The notes under the pieces are model-generated. The model searched no databases and was not told the origin of the DNA. It saw only the letters and a program-made list of their open reading frames with translations. From Sordaria brevicollis (taxonomy: Eukaryota > Ascomycota > Sordariomycetes > Sordariales > Sordariaceae), in NCBI GenBank assembly GCA_033439795.1, contig JAUTDP010000010.1:496001-560000 (forward strand): a stretch of 64,000 nt of DNA, written 5' to 3'. Positions 23,601-36,463 of the stretch are shown piece by piece. Each line of letters opens with the position of its first letter. The stretch's first letter is position 1. Position numbers and translations under genes: made by a program.

Positions 23601-25612
23601 GTCTCGATATCCCAAGCTCCGGGGTGGGAACGGGACATAGACCGGCCTCGGCTGCGGTGGGTTCGGTGATGGAAAAATCGTACGACATGGCAAATGATCA
23701 TCTCCAACGGCTCTCATGGGTGTTGTCATGGGAGTGGCATTGTTGGAGAGACAGTTCAGTGCTTGAAGGTGAGCAACATTTGTTGATGCAGAGGAAATTT
23801 CAGGGAGAACGCGGTCGGCGGGCTGAACAGCGTACCGCGCGCGCCCATCAGTGGTGAGTTTGGTTCCTCCTCCTCGTGCTATGAGGACGGACCACTGTGC
23901 TGCGCTGCTGCGTGCACCGCACACAGGGGTCAATCTGATTATGCTTAAGGCTGGGGGGGTTTTTGGCTATTTCAAGACATGGAAAGGAGAGAAGGCGCAT
24001 TACATGATGTGTGTTTTCACTACAAAATGCCAGATGGAGACGAATCGCGATGACAGACATCTCTTTGGGTGCCACGTCGCAGCCTTGCCCTGCCGAGGCG
24101 TGCTTCTCGGTGCTGCTGTGCGCCCCCTAATCCAAGCGGTGCAACTTTGGAGGAATTGCCGGCCGCGAGTCAGCACCAGCTTAAAATTGCAGCGGCTCCA
24201 TTTCAAGCCACCGGATTTACACTGTCCCAATTCGAAAGATATCTCCAGACTCCAGAGGCGCCAAGCCGAGTATCTGATAAAATGCTCATGTTCTCACTTT
24301 CAGCAACTTGAACTCTACAATTGTCGAGATTGCGAGACATTACACGTGTTCATGCTCGCATCTATCGGTGTCATCTTATGTCCGTTAATGTGGTCAACTC
24401 GGTCTGTTCGCTTCGGAACGCAGTGAATGAAGTTGTGAACCTCATATCTCAGATACTGCTATTCTTCTGAGTCTGGCGTCCAATTCGCAGCCGTTTGACT
24501 ATCTCATTCTCGCTAGAGGTAGATGTTGGAGTTGGGTACAGTGGGATTGGGGTATTGGAGTGTACCGTACGTATGTACCCCCTCGCCATACTATCCCACT
24601 CCCACTTCCACTTCCATACCTACCCGCTAGAAACTTAACTATCCCTTGCGGTGTTCTCTTGAATCCTTCCGTCGTTGGTGAAATCGTGAAATCGTGATAA
24701 CACCGCTGACATGCACACACACCAATGACCACAAAGCCAGACTCCAACGCTGGATACTGGTCTTAATTGATCGACCGTGACTGGAACGTTTCATATGTCG
24801 GATATCGGATCGGGAGTTCACCTTAAATTGGGGGGTTTAATGTACCTCTAGATGAGATCTATTGAGAACGTACTATAGCTGTCAACCAGGTGGCTTTGGA
24901 GACGATGATCACTAAAGTCTAGTTACACGATTTGCGTTTTGCGTGTCGTGGCAGTTCGCGCATGGAAGTGGAAGGGTGGAAGGAGAAGAAAAGAGAGAAG
25001 ATATCAGAAAGCTACCTAGGTACTGAAGAAGCTGAGAGTGGATGAAGGGCTCTCTCTTTCAAGGGATACTAGTGAAGCAACATCGGATACGAAGAATGGA
25101 ACTACACTATGAAGAAAATCACAAAAGCGGACAACGGGATACGTACTATCACCACACAGAAATCAGAAAATAGGAAAAAAATCGAACGATTGATCGTCCA
25201 CCGACGTTTGAACTATCGGTTTTCTTTCACATCGTTAGAACAGGATCCGGTAGGTTGGAACGCTAGGGTAGGTGAATTTGGCAAGAGTCGTGCGTGCCAT
25301 GGGGATGTGATGGAATGTCTCATCGGGATAGGGATGATGTCGACGGTCGTCCGTCACAGCTGCTAGAGAAGCTCATCCGGGTCCGTTCGTCGTCGGATGT
25401 CGTTGTGGTGTTTTGTTCATCAATGTCTCACTGCAGCCCCGGGCGTGTGAATCAATGGGAGCGAGCGCCCGGCGCGGGTAGGTGGAAGGGGGAGACTGGA
25501 AGGAATGGAAACGGGCAGGTATCCTTCTCCCCGATGAATCCCTGGCTTCCATTTGTGAGTGTATTGACAGTGATGAGTGGTTGAGACCCCTACATGGATG
25601 TGAGTATGTATA
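20647..25612. other. Island DNA without a recognised gene; includes the bHLH promoter
   Basis: Nearly 5 kb of normal-composition DNA. The part just right of 20646 should hold the promoter and 5' leader of the bHLH gene, with a CT/GA-rich run at 21121-21143. Farther right, open frames up to 191 codons exist on both strands, but none has a domain, sensible exon structure or composition I would trust. It could contain a lineage-specific gene, a decayed gene or only spacer. Confidence 0.4.
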
Positions 25613-25954
25613 CAGTAATGTGCCTAGTAAATGCAAGTGGGGCGGGCATGGCAATTTCCTTGCAGTTACTGGGTCTTTGCATTTACTGGCTCTAGTACAC
25701 GGGCCCTTTTCTAGGCCTTAGGCCATTGAAGCCCTGCGACGGCCGGAAAAAGTGGAGTAGGTGACCCCTACCGAAAGCCCGCAATCCCGTTTACCCGCAA
25801 AAAGAGCACCCCTATAGATGCAAAACCAGGCCTACCGGCTTGCAATTAGCAATTAATAGATATTGCCATACAAAAATAATTCGGGCATGGAAATCCTTTG
25901 CATTTATTGGGTCCTTACATTTATTGGTACTTGTATTTACTAAGCACATTACTA
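25613..25954. mobile_element. MITE-like element with 26-bp TIRs and TA duplication
   Basis: The left end CAGTAATGTGCCTAGTAAAT (starting 25613, repeat to 25638) is matched in inverted orientation by the right end (25929-25954) at 23 of 26 positions. All three differences are C-to-T or G-to-A on the right copy, as RIP would give. Both ends abut TA (25611-25612 and 25955-25956), the Tc1/mariner target duplication, and a CAGT start is typical of pogo/Fot-like elements. The 342-bp length cannot encode a transposase. Internal copies of the TIR core (AGTAAATGCAA, or TTTGCATTTACT/TTATT) recur near 25677, 25897 and 25915, possibly subterminal binding sites. It sits at the island's right edge. Confidence 0.75.
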
Positions 25955-25956
25955 TA

Positions 25957-28900
25957 AGTTTAGGGGTGGAGGTCGTAATGCCGGCCGGTAGCTATATTGT
26001 GCTAGTCTCTTCTATAGAACCTCCTCTACGGCGCTTAGCGGACCCACCCTACAAAATGTGGGTCTCCTTTCCTCGAACTTTAGTAAGAGGAGGTCTATTC
26101 GGGTTTTGCGCGTTTTGGCTATAGGCTATCAAAATACTTATAAACATTTTTACTTTTTATAACTTTTTAAATAAATATTTTTAATTATTTTAATTACTAT
26201 ATATTATACCGTATTATATTTTTATTATTAAATATTACTTCGGTAAAACCTTTTCTACCCTCTTTTTTTTTTTTGTTTTATATTTTCTTAATTAATTTTT
26301 ATTCTTTAAGGGGTACCATCTATTAATATTTCTCACCTACTTTTTAAAAATAGGTATCCGATTTTTACTATTCCTTAATTAAAACGTATAAAAGTTTTTA
26401 ATTATTATATTAAGGATAAAATCTACCTTCGACGAAATTTTAACTTCGATTAGAGTTTTAAAATTAAATTAATTTTTTACTATTCCACCGGCGCTATATA
26501 TTATTATATAATAATATAAAATTACTATTATTTAATATATAATTATAAATAAATATATTTAATATTAAATTCGATTTATTTATATAATAATTCGAATTTT
26601 ATTAAATCTAATTAATTAATTACGTTTATATTAATTCCTACGCGAATTTCGCCTTTAATAAATAGAATATATCCGGTATATTATTTATTAATACGGTAAT
26701 ACTATCCTTATTACTATAATTAATTTTAGTAAAAGTATTATTTTTCAAATTATATCCATTATCCTCCTTACGAAAATTATAATTTAATTTATTCCCTTTA
26801 ATCGTTTTAATTAAGAATAAAAGGACGTTATTATTAAATATTTTAACGCAATTCCCCTTTTTATAAATTAAAATCTTTATAAAGTATATATATTAAATAT
26901 TATTAATTTAGGACTTCGATTAATTAATATAATTTAATTTATTACAAAATAATATATATTACGGGCATTATATTTATATCTTTTTCGAACCCGAATAAAT
27001 ATTATATTATTAATTTTTAAAATTCCTCCGCAAGCCCGAATTTACTTCTAAAATAACGTTTATTGTTATTAACGAATTTTATACTATTTATTAATAGTAT
27101 AAATTCCATTCTTATTTTTCTAATTTCTTTTAATTTCGCCGGACTCTTCCCTTTTCTATTTTATAATTTAAATATACTATAATATTAATTAAATTATTAG
27201 AAGCGTACGCTTAGGAATATATTAGTTTCTACCCTTTTAATAATATTATTAATTCGTTCTAAATTATTAAAATACTAATCGACTGTTTTAAAATTACCCT
27301 CGTTTTTAATTTTATTCTAAAAAACGAAATATAAAACTTCGAACGCTTCGAATTCCTCTTCGTACCTATATTTAATATTATTTAAAAAACTATTATTTAT
27401 ATCGATAATAAGGATTTTATTAATAAAGTAAAAAAGTATTTTATTAATATCCTTATTAAATATAATTTCTATATTCGGACTAAAGCGCTATTTATTATCT
27501 AAATCTATTATTTATATATACGCCCGGTTAATTAAAATTGTTTATATTAATAATTTATTATTTTTAATTTATAATACCGGATTATTATTTTTACTATAAT
27601 ATTAAAAATAAATATAAATATATTAAATATAGTACGTATTATATAATATAAATAAATTAAATTTAAGGACGTAGTAGATTTATAATAGCGATTTGGCCGC
27701 GCTATACGTAGTAGTAATAAAAGTATTACCTACTTTTTTATATTATATTAATATTTTAATTAATTTAGAACCGATTTCGTTCTATTAATCATATTAATTA
27801 CGTAATTTACTAATTTATATCCGTACGAATTTAACTTATTATTTATATTAAATAAATTATTTAATTTAATATAATCCTAACCTATTAACCGAATTACGAC
27901 TTCGTATTCGGTTAAAAATCTAATATATAATATTTTCCCCCTTTTAAACTTTCGTTTACGAAAGTAAATTATAAAAATAAGGGAATTTCGGGCTAAATTT
28001 ATAAAAAAGGCCCCTGAAATATACGTATTCGTTAACGTATTATATTTCTACGAAGCCTTATTTAAAATTTTATAATATAATATTAACTATTCGAATTAAA
28101 TTTAAATTGAATATTATAATATTTATAATTATCGTTTTAATTAAGTAGAAAAATTACCCCCGAAACCGAAAAAAAAGTTTAGTACTTTAATTATTATTAA
28201 TAAAATAGGATTATTTTTAACCTAATTCGAGAATTTCTTCCTAATACGAATTATATCCGCGTTTATAATTCTAAATATAAATTTTTAATTGCTTTATTTA
28301 CTATTATTTCGCCCGAAGTATATTAGTAAATAGTACGCTTTATAATCGGGAAATGAAAGGTATCGATACGGATAATTTTGTATTTTATTATAAATATATT
28401 AATATTAAATAGTTAAAAGTATTTAGAATAATATAGTATTAACTTCGTAGCCGAATATATTAAATTATATATAATATCGGCTATACAACCGAATAAATAT
28501 AAGAATACTTATATTATTAATAGTAGAAATAGTAGAAATAGCTAAATTCGGCCTATTTTTATTATAAATCGGCCTAATTCGGCTCTATATATTACCGTAG
28601 CCCTAACGCTCGCTTTTTCGCCCGGGCCTATTTAATATTCTATTTATATAACGGTAAATCGAAAATCTAAACGTAATGAATAATAAACGCTTTTATAAAT
28701 ATATATATTAATTAAATAATAACTTTTTATATAAATTTTATATTTATTAAAATATTATTTAAATTAGAGTAATTAATCGAATTTTAGTAATTCTAAGTAT
28801 AATTTAATATTATTTAAATTAAAATAATTCGCGAATATACTTTAATTTAAATAATATTATATAATATATCCCTTTCTATATATTATTACTTCGTACCTTT

Positions 28901-31900
28901 ATTCTAATTATAATAAAATATTATAATTATTATATTGATATTATCCGCCCGCTAATTATTAAAAATTATAATATTCTAATTACGAAACGCTAAACCTATT
29001 TAAGTCCTAATAATCTTTAAAATAAACGTAAATACAATTATATATAACCTTATAAATTCTATTAAAAAAACGATATATAATATAATATAAATATTTAACC
29101 TATTTCCGTAAATCTTTTATAATTTATAATTCCATAGCTAATCCCGCCTCTTATTTATATACTTTCGTAATATTTATTTAAAAAACTATTTCGAATATAT
29201 TTATATTAAAGCCGGGAAGGAATTTATAAACGTTATTACTTATACTGGATTATCGATAATAAATCTATTTACTCGGCTTCGTACTTATTGCGTAATCGAA
29301 GGTTAATATATCTTTAAAAACGGTAAGGGCAAAAGGTTATTTATAAAACCGGACGTAAATATATTATAGAATAATAAATTTAATAACTTCGATATTAACT
29401 TTTAAAGGGAGAATAAAAATTATTTAAATTATAACCTATATAGAAGCGGTATAAAGCCGGTAACATAAAGAACTAAAAGCGTAATTATTAGAATAAATTA
29501 AACGATATTAAATATATACTATTTACCCTTTAATTTTAAAGGTATATTCGTCGTATAAAGACCGGAATAACCGAAAATCTTCATTTTTAATATATATTAT
29601 TATTATAGTATATAAAAATTATAAAAAAGGAGGAAGATAATTATTAAAAAATCTAAACGAAAAAAAGATACGGTTTATATTATATTTATATATAGGCTAT
29701 ACGCTATTAGCGTAGGATTTAGAATAAATCCCCTATACTTTATTAATATATAAATTAAATAATATTAAAATAATATAATAAATATAAAAATATACTTTCT
29801 TTAAATTATTATATATTATCCTACTTATACCGAAGTTAGGGCATTTTACCCTCTCCTAATATCCCCGCCCTCGATTTAATATATTAATCGAATATTATTT
29901 TAATTTCCGCCCGTATAATAAAAGTTCCTACGTTTAATTTAGCTTCGAAAATATATATTATATTTTATAGCGTTATATTTTAAAATTCTACGTTCTAAAG
30001 CGCTTCCGCGCAATATTCACCGATCTTTAAAAATAATATATATAATTATATATCGATAAAAACGAAAACTCTCTCTATAAATATATTATTCTATTCTATT
30101 AATTTATTCATTTTTAATTCTAATTTTTATAAATAAATTAAGAATATATAGGGCCCCCTACTTCGCTCTAACGTATAAATCTTTTAATTAATATTATTTA
30201 TCGTAATAAAAATTTATATATTACGAACGAATTCGAATAATATATTATTATAATACGTAAATACTTAAATAAATTAATATACAGTATAATTTTCTATTTA
30301 CAAGGGCGGAGGGGCTTATTTAATTCTTTTATATTCCCTAATTATAAATAAAATAAAGGATAAAATAGGAAGCGAATTCTATTTATTAAAAATTCGTTTC
30401 TCGGTCCTAATTTAGGTTAATCCGGCGAATATTACGAAATTTATAGAATTAAATTATTATAAATTGGAATATAATCCTTCTATTTTAAGGGAGGAATTCG
30501 AAATATTTATTTAAAATATCGCCGATTATAATATATCCCGCTAATAATTATTTTATTTAATATATTCCCGAATATTATTATAACGTAGTATTTTAAATAA
30601 TTATTAAATAAAGTTATTATATCCCTCCAATTTATTTTTTCGTTACCCTTAATTTTATTTTTAATAATTTTAACCTTAAATAATATTATTTATCCGGTAA
30701 ACGAAAATTAAGCGATAAAGGCTTTATATAGTAAAAATGGGGTCCTGGGTATAAATAGAATTTTCGGCGTATAATTAATTATATATTTTATTTACTTTTT
30801 TTAAAAAATAATTTAAATCGCGGAGTATATTATAACGTTATTAAATATAGAAAATTCGTTTGCGTAAAGGAAATCGAATACTTTAATTTTAAAATAGGTT
30901 TATAATTAAAATTAATAATTTTTCGGCCGTCGGTTATTTAAAGGGTATTTTAAAGAAAAAATTATGAAAACGGTAAATTAATAATAAAATTTGGATTTAA
31001 TTATTTTTAATACCTAAAAGTCGAAGGGTCCTAAAATTATATTATATAAAATTAAATATAAATCCTTAAAATTTAATTTTATTTTTAGGAGGCGAATTTC
31101 GCGAACGACTTATACGCGTTTAATAGAAATCCGAACGCTATAGACCTTAGGGTTCCTTTTTATAATATAATAAAAAAAAAATTATTTAAAATATTAAAAA
31201 GTAGGAGTAAATCTCTCTACCTTCGAAGCGTTAATATCATTATTATAATAAATTAAGTATTCTTTATTTAATTAGCTTAATTAAATCCCTTTATTAATTT
31301 AAATTCCTAGCCGGTATTTTACTCATTATTATAAAAGTATAAATTACCGAAATTATTATTACCCGCGGGCAATTCGTTATTATATATCGTTTCTATCTTC
31401 TTTTTTTTAAATAATCGTTAAATAGCAAAATACGCCTTTAATTTATTATTCCGACTTTTAGATTTAATATCCTCGCAAAATTAATAATTATTAAAATCGT
31501 TTAATTAATAAAAATATAAATTAAATAAAGCTATTAAACGTAAATAATAGGATATTTATTCATTAAAGATAATAATATCCGCGTTATTATCTTTAGAAAT
31601 ATCCTTTATAATAATATACTTACTATTTTATTCGATAGGCCTATTTACGAAATAAATAATAAATTAAAAGTCTAAGGGTCGTTTATAATATATTAAAAAT
31701 ATTAAAATATCCGTAACGTAATTAACGAAAAGTTAAATAAAGTATTTTAATAATTAAATAGTAATATAAGGTAATAAATTAATATCCGTAGGTTATATTT
31801 AAAGGCGTAAATAATAAAAAGTAGAAAACGAAACCTACTTACGAAACGAATAATAAATTAAAGATTTAAAGGCTATTCGTAATACGTTATAAAGATTAAA

Positions 31901-33713
31901 AATATTTATTAATATAATATATAAAAGGTTAAATAAAATATTTTAATAATTAAATATAAAAAGATATAATAATAATTAATAACCGTAAATTATATTTAAA
32001 GGCGTAAAGAGTAGTAAAGGGTAAAGAATATAGGGAATAAATTAGAATTAGGAAGGAGGGAAATCTAGGAAATAAAATCGGAAGCGAAGCGACTTCGTTT
32101 TATTTCCTAAATTCTCCGCTAGATTATATTATTTACGAACTTTATAATATATTTTAATATTATTAATTATCTTTTTAAAATATATTTTATATATTATTTT
32201 AATAGTAAATTATATATTAGGGACTTTCTTTATTAAAATAATAATATTTACGCAAAACGCTATATAGGGCGCCGGAAATAAATATTAAACGGAAATTCTA
32301 TATAAATATATAAATATATTAAATTAAAATATATCCAATATTTAATTATTAATTTATAATATTAATACTAAATTCACCGAATAGAGTTCGTCCGCTTTAC
32401 CGCCTCTCTTATTCTATAACCGGCTATTAATTGAAATATTATATATCCTTAATAATAAACCCGCAAAGTAATTTACCCTAATTATATATATATAATTCTT
32501 AATTTAATATCCACCCTATATTAATTAACGTATCGAATAAAAGCCGAACTATATATCGCTATAAATATAATTATTAAACGAACGAATTAAATAATCTCTT
32601 ATATTCTAATAAATAGGGTATTATAAGTAAAAAGTAATTAAAATAAATATCGGTAATATATTATCCTAATTTATTATATTATTCATTTTTTTATTCGTAA
32701 TTTTCTGCAAAATTATTTAATAAAATACTTTAATATTAAATAAGCGATATTAATTATTAAATTTATAATTATAAATAATCGTTATATAATAATTAAATAT
32801 TTATTTACTATTATAAATTATAATAGGTAAAACTTACCGCTTATCCGCAATTCTTATCCGCAAATTCCATCCCGAAATTCCTACCCTAATAATTAATAAA
32901 ATAAAGCAAAAATTATATAATATATAAAATTCATTTATTATTTACTTTTTTACGCTATAATTTAAAAATATTATAATTTAATAACCTTTATCCGAAGAAT
33001 ATATATAATTATTATTTTAATAAAATAAGAAGGCAATTTAACCGCCGCTTTACCGTCCTTTTTACTTATTATAAAATTATATCCGTAACCGTAAGCTTAA
33101 ATATATTCTTCTAATTTTAAATAAAATTTCCTATTATTATTTAGTAAATTAATTATATACTATACAATAAAATTACGTTATTAAATAATATAAATTACTA
33201 AATAAATAACGGTATTAAAAACCTTTTCCTACCCGGTAATATATACCTCCTAAATCGGCCCTTTACTAATATCGTTAATATACTATTTATCCTTCAAATA
33301 TTAAATAACAATATAAAATTCCTAAACTATTTTAATTTCTTCGTGGTATTTAATTTTTTAAAGAATAAATTTATATATTAAAAATTAAATAATAATTTTA
33401 TCCCCTATTAATTCGGTTTTAACTTCTTATAATTCTTTAACCGGAAGATCGGTAATAATAATATTTAAAACGTCCTTTAAACTAATTAGAGTAATAGAAA
33501 ATATATTTTCTATTTATTTAATATAATCTATTATAATAATATGTTTAATATAAATATTATTAAAAAAATTATTAACCGGTATATCGAATATAATAATATC
33601 GTCGCTTTTAATATTAATTATTACGCTTATCGGAAAGGCGATAATAATCGCCTTATTATCGTTAATATCGTTTATATTCGGGGATTTAATAACTATCGCT
33701 CCTTCGGGAGTAA
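25957..33713. other. AT-rich block 2, left part: RIP-mutated repeats, identity unresolved
   Basis: Normal composition ends near 26130, after which CA/TG are almost absent. Long minus-strand stretches have only TAA/TAG stops (for example 29700-29990, with pieces such as KIGEYCAEAL and EAKLNVGTF, and 27330-27480 with EEEFEAFEVLYF). They look like former coding DNA, possibly retroelement gag or pre-integrase regions, but motif order did not let me name a family. No LTR pair was found here by eye. Confidence 0.4.
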
Positions 33714-33849
33714 TCGTTTATTTAAAGTTACCCTCGTCCTTATAAAATATTACTTTAATTATAATTTTACTAATTACTCTATCGGGAGTAATCGTTTATT
33801 TAGGGTTACCCTTATCCCCGCGAAATATTACTCTAATTATAATAATATT
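33714..33849 (+). repeat. 68-bp tandem duplication
   Basis: Two adjacent 68-bp units each begin TCGGGAGTAATCGTTTATTT (33714 and 33782). They differ at several C/T and G/A positions, so the duplication seems older than at least part of the RIP. Confidence 0.7.
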
Positions 33850-34029
33850 AGTAAATTGTATTAAATCCGCTTTATTAAAATTTAAACGCGATTTTACAAT
33901 TTGGACGTACTATTCGGTATTATTTATTGGTTTAAAATATCGTTTCTTTAGCGCCTTTATAAATTAATCGTAATTAATTTAAAAGATACGTAATTCGGCC
34001 TTAACGATATAAAGTCGTTAATTAATATT

Positions 34030-35230
34030 ATTAATATTAGAGGTATTTTTATCCGCGATTATATCCTTTAATATATAAATTTATTTAAAAGTTTATTAAA
34101 GGATTTTATATATTTAAAATAGGAATTTTCTAAAATAACTTTACTTTTTAAATTATTAAACCTATTTTCGCTTTAAATTTTACGAATATGTATAAGCGTA
34201 AAATAAATTTTCTAAGCGTTAAAATACCTATTAGCGAATCCCTACTCGAAAAATTCTATATATTTAAATATTTAAATACAAATATTATTTAAAATAAAAT
34301 TATTAACTTTATTATTAATAACTTATTTGGAAAATTCTATTATTATAAGGTCCGCGGGGTTCGCGGCCGTAATAGCCTTTACGTAATCGAAATCGTCGTT
34401 ATTACTCTCTATATTAAATAATATAAAAGTTATAATTATATTTAAAGTATTATTAATTCTATAATACTTAATATTACTTTATTCTTGAATAAAATTAAAA
34501 GATTTCGCTTACTTTACTATAATTAAATTAATAATAGCCTAAAGCGGCGTAGAAGAATCTTCTTTAATATTTATTAATTAAAAATTTTTAAAAACTTTCC
34601 GTACGCGCGTAAATTATTTAACGGTCTTTTTTAATAATAATATATTAAATTACTTTTTAATAAAATTAATTATAATCCTCTTTATTTTAATATTTAACTC
34701 TTCCGGTATAAATTCGGCCTTCAATTTACGGCTTTCTACGTTAAAAATTATATCTTATTTATTAAAGAGCGAAATTTTATTTACTTCTTTAATATACTTT
34801 ATAATATTTAATTTCGAATTATTAATAACGGGTTTCGAAAACCTATTTAATAATTTATAAATATAAACTTTCATTTATTTTAAAACGCCCTAAATATTTT
34901 CTACCCGTTTAAATCTTCGATCGCCGTCGGCGAAATATAATTTAATTAAAGGTAAAGCCCCTTTTAACCGAATTTAATCAATTTTATTAGTATTTTTATT
35001 CTTAATAATAATTCTAATAAATAATAATACCTTCGAATAAAAATTACCTATCGTATATATTTAAAGCAAAAAGTAATTATTAATATTTTAAAGGGCTTCG
35101 GTAATTTAAGCGAAACGATTAAAATTCTACGATAATAAATACTTCGCGGCTTTATAGCCTATTAACGTTTTAAAATACTATTTTACTTCGGCCGGGATAC
35201 TTTTAACCGCTAAATTAAAATTAAATACAA
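34030..35230 (-). pseudogene. Unidentified RIP-decayed coding frame
   Basis: A minus-strand frame of about 1.2 kb has almost no stops other than TAA/TAG and a protein-like composition. It includes DDFDYVKAITAANPADLII at about 34395-34339, EFFEQGF further on, and KPVINNSKLN upstream. I do not recognise the family. It lies downstream, on the same strand, of the helicase relic (35.6-36.2 and 43.5-45.1 kb) and might be the C-terminal part of that gene or a separate one. Confidence 0.45.
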
Positions 35231-35686
35231 ATTCGTAAATCTATTAATTAAATTATTAATAAATATTATTATAATTAGAATATAAAATCGTTATTATAAT
35301 TATAATATAAGAATAATTTACTTTACGTAAAATCCTTTCCTTAATCCAATTATAAATTATATTATATATAATAAATAATTATTATTCTACGATATTTTAC
35401 TATCCGATTTTATAAAGGCGGCTTATATATTAAAATATCATATTAATATTCTAAACGAAATTTAAATTAATACTAATATAATATTAATAATATAAATTTA
35501 AATTTACGGCGTTAACGGTAGAATTAAAGATTAAAACGTATAAATATTATTCCGGTTAATTTTATTTAATAATAATTTCGCCGTATTAAATATATATTTA
35601 ATTATTATAAATTATTTTAATTTTTAACCCGACTTTCTAGAGGAATATTTATAATATTTTATATTATTATTAATATATAATTAAAT

Positions 35687-35764
35687 TTTACTTTAATTAA
35701 AATATAAAATTATAATTCTAATTATAATTAAAACGAAAGGATTTATATTTAAAATTAAAGTGAA
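35687..35764. repeat. Miniature inverted-repeat sequence, ACTTTAATT ends
   Basis: About 78 bp with ends TTTACTTTAATT (35688-35699) and AATTAAAGTGAA (35753-35764), inverted at 11 of 12 positions, with another palindrome (TATAATTCTAATTATA) inside. It interrupts the minus-strand helicase-like frame just after VEKKRVLIVANS. The motif family recurs elsewhere in block 2. Confidence 0.5.
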
Positions 35765-36163
35765 TTTGCTACTATAAGGACGCGCTTTTTCTCTACGTAA
35801 ATTATAATATATTTAATTATTATTTAAACGAATAAAGGTAATTCTAAAAACGCCTATTTTAATATTTAAACCCTATTTATATATAGTATAAAGGATATAT
35901 CCTTTATTAAATTAACGAATATATATAATAAATTACTATCGATATTAAATTTAATAAATTCGTTAATAACGTCGATTCTTAAACGGGTTTTTTATATATA
36001 TAATTACGAATTAAAATAATTAAGCTTCTAACGCTTTTTCTTTTAAAATTCTTTAAAAGAACGTATATAATCGGTTATAAATTACCCCCCTATAGTAAAA
36101 TCGTAGAATAATATCCTTAACCCCTTAATATTTTACGCTAAAAATTAATTTAAGCGGATTAAA
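35765..36163 (-). pseudogene. Probable continuation of the helicase relic left of the Gypsy insertion
   Basis: The minus frame reads VEKKRVLIVANS at 35796-35761. This resembles the K-V-L-I-F-S strand of the SNF2 C-terminal helicase lobe, where a KRVLI block starts motif IV. It would connect to 43528-45100 once the 36169-43527 element and one copy of the duplication are removed. The link is inferred from co-linearity and strand; frame continuity was not proven. Confidence 0.4.
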
Positions 36164-36168
36164 ATTAT
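36164..36168. repeat. Target-site duplication (left), ATTAT
   Basis: ATTAT precedes the left LTR and is repeated at 43528-43532 after the right LTR. The word is AT-only, so it is less distinctive than the ATAAC pair, but its placement is exact. Confidence 0.78.
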
Positions 36169-36463
36169 TGTTACAGGCTTAGCCTAATAACTACACGTAA
36201 CTTGGTCACATGCCTATACCAAGGTTGTAATTACTACTAAGATAATTACAACCTTATTCGGCTAGCCCGCCGCCGCAATCGTATAACGATACGGTCGCGG
36301 TCCCGGTCACATAACCACGCGCGCCCTACGCGCGTATAGTCTATGCGCCGTACCCTTATAAGGGTAGCCACCCGTATATAACTTTATTCCCTTTCCTCTT
36401 TTCCTTCCTTATATAATATTATATATCCTATTCTATTTATTTTAATCGTATTTACCCGTAATA
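36169..36463 (+). repeat. Left LTR with conserved palindromes
   Basis: It begins TGTTACAGGCTTAGCC and ends CCCGTAATA. It contains a 13-bp-arm inverted repeat (36221-36255, AAGGTTGTAATTA), a CG-rich hairpin ACGCGCG-CCCTA-CGCGCGT (36317-36335) and a 16-bp palindrome TACCCTTATAAGGGTA (36351-36366). The first 150 bp keep CA/TG; the last 80 are strongly mutated. Confidence 0.9.

Noticed and set aside
23851..24426. 191-codon plus-strand open frame
   Set aside because: No recognised motif, no intron logic, and overlapping frames on the other strand are similarly open.
29700..30700. Copia-type integrase on the minus strand
   Set aside because: Some words resemble Copia (ERSRGAL, EAKLNVGTF), but the apparent integrase piece lies upstream of the apparent protease/pre-integrase piece, the wrong order; left unnamed.
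33541..33864. 107-codon open frame in AT-rich DNA
   Set aside because: Asn/Ile/Tyr-rich product of biased composition; part of its length is the 68-bp tandem duplication.
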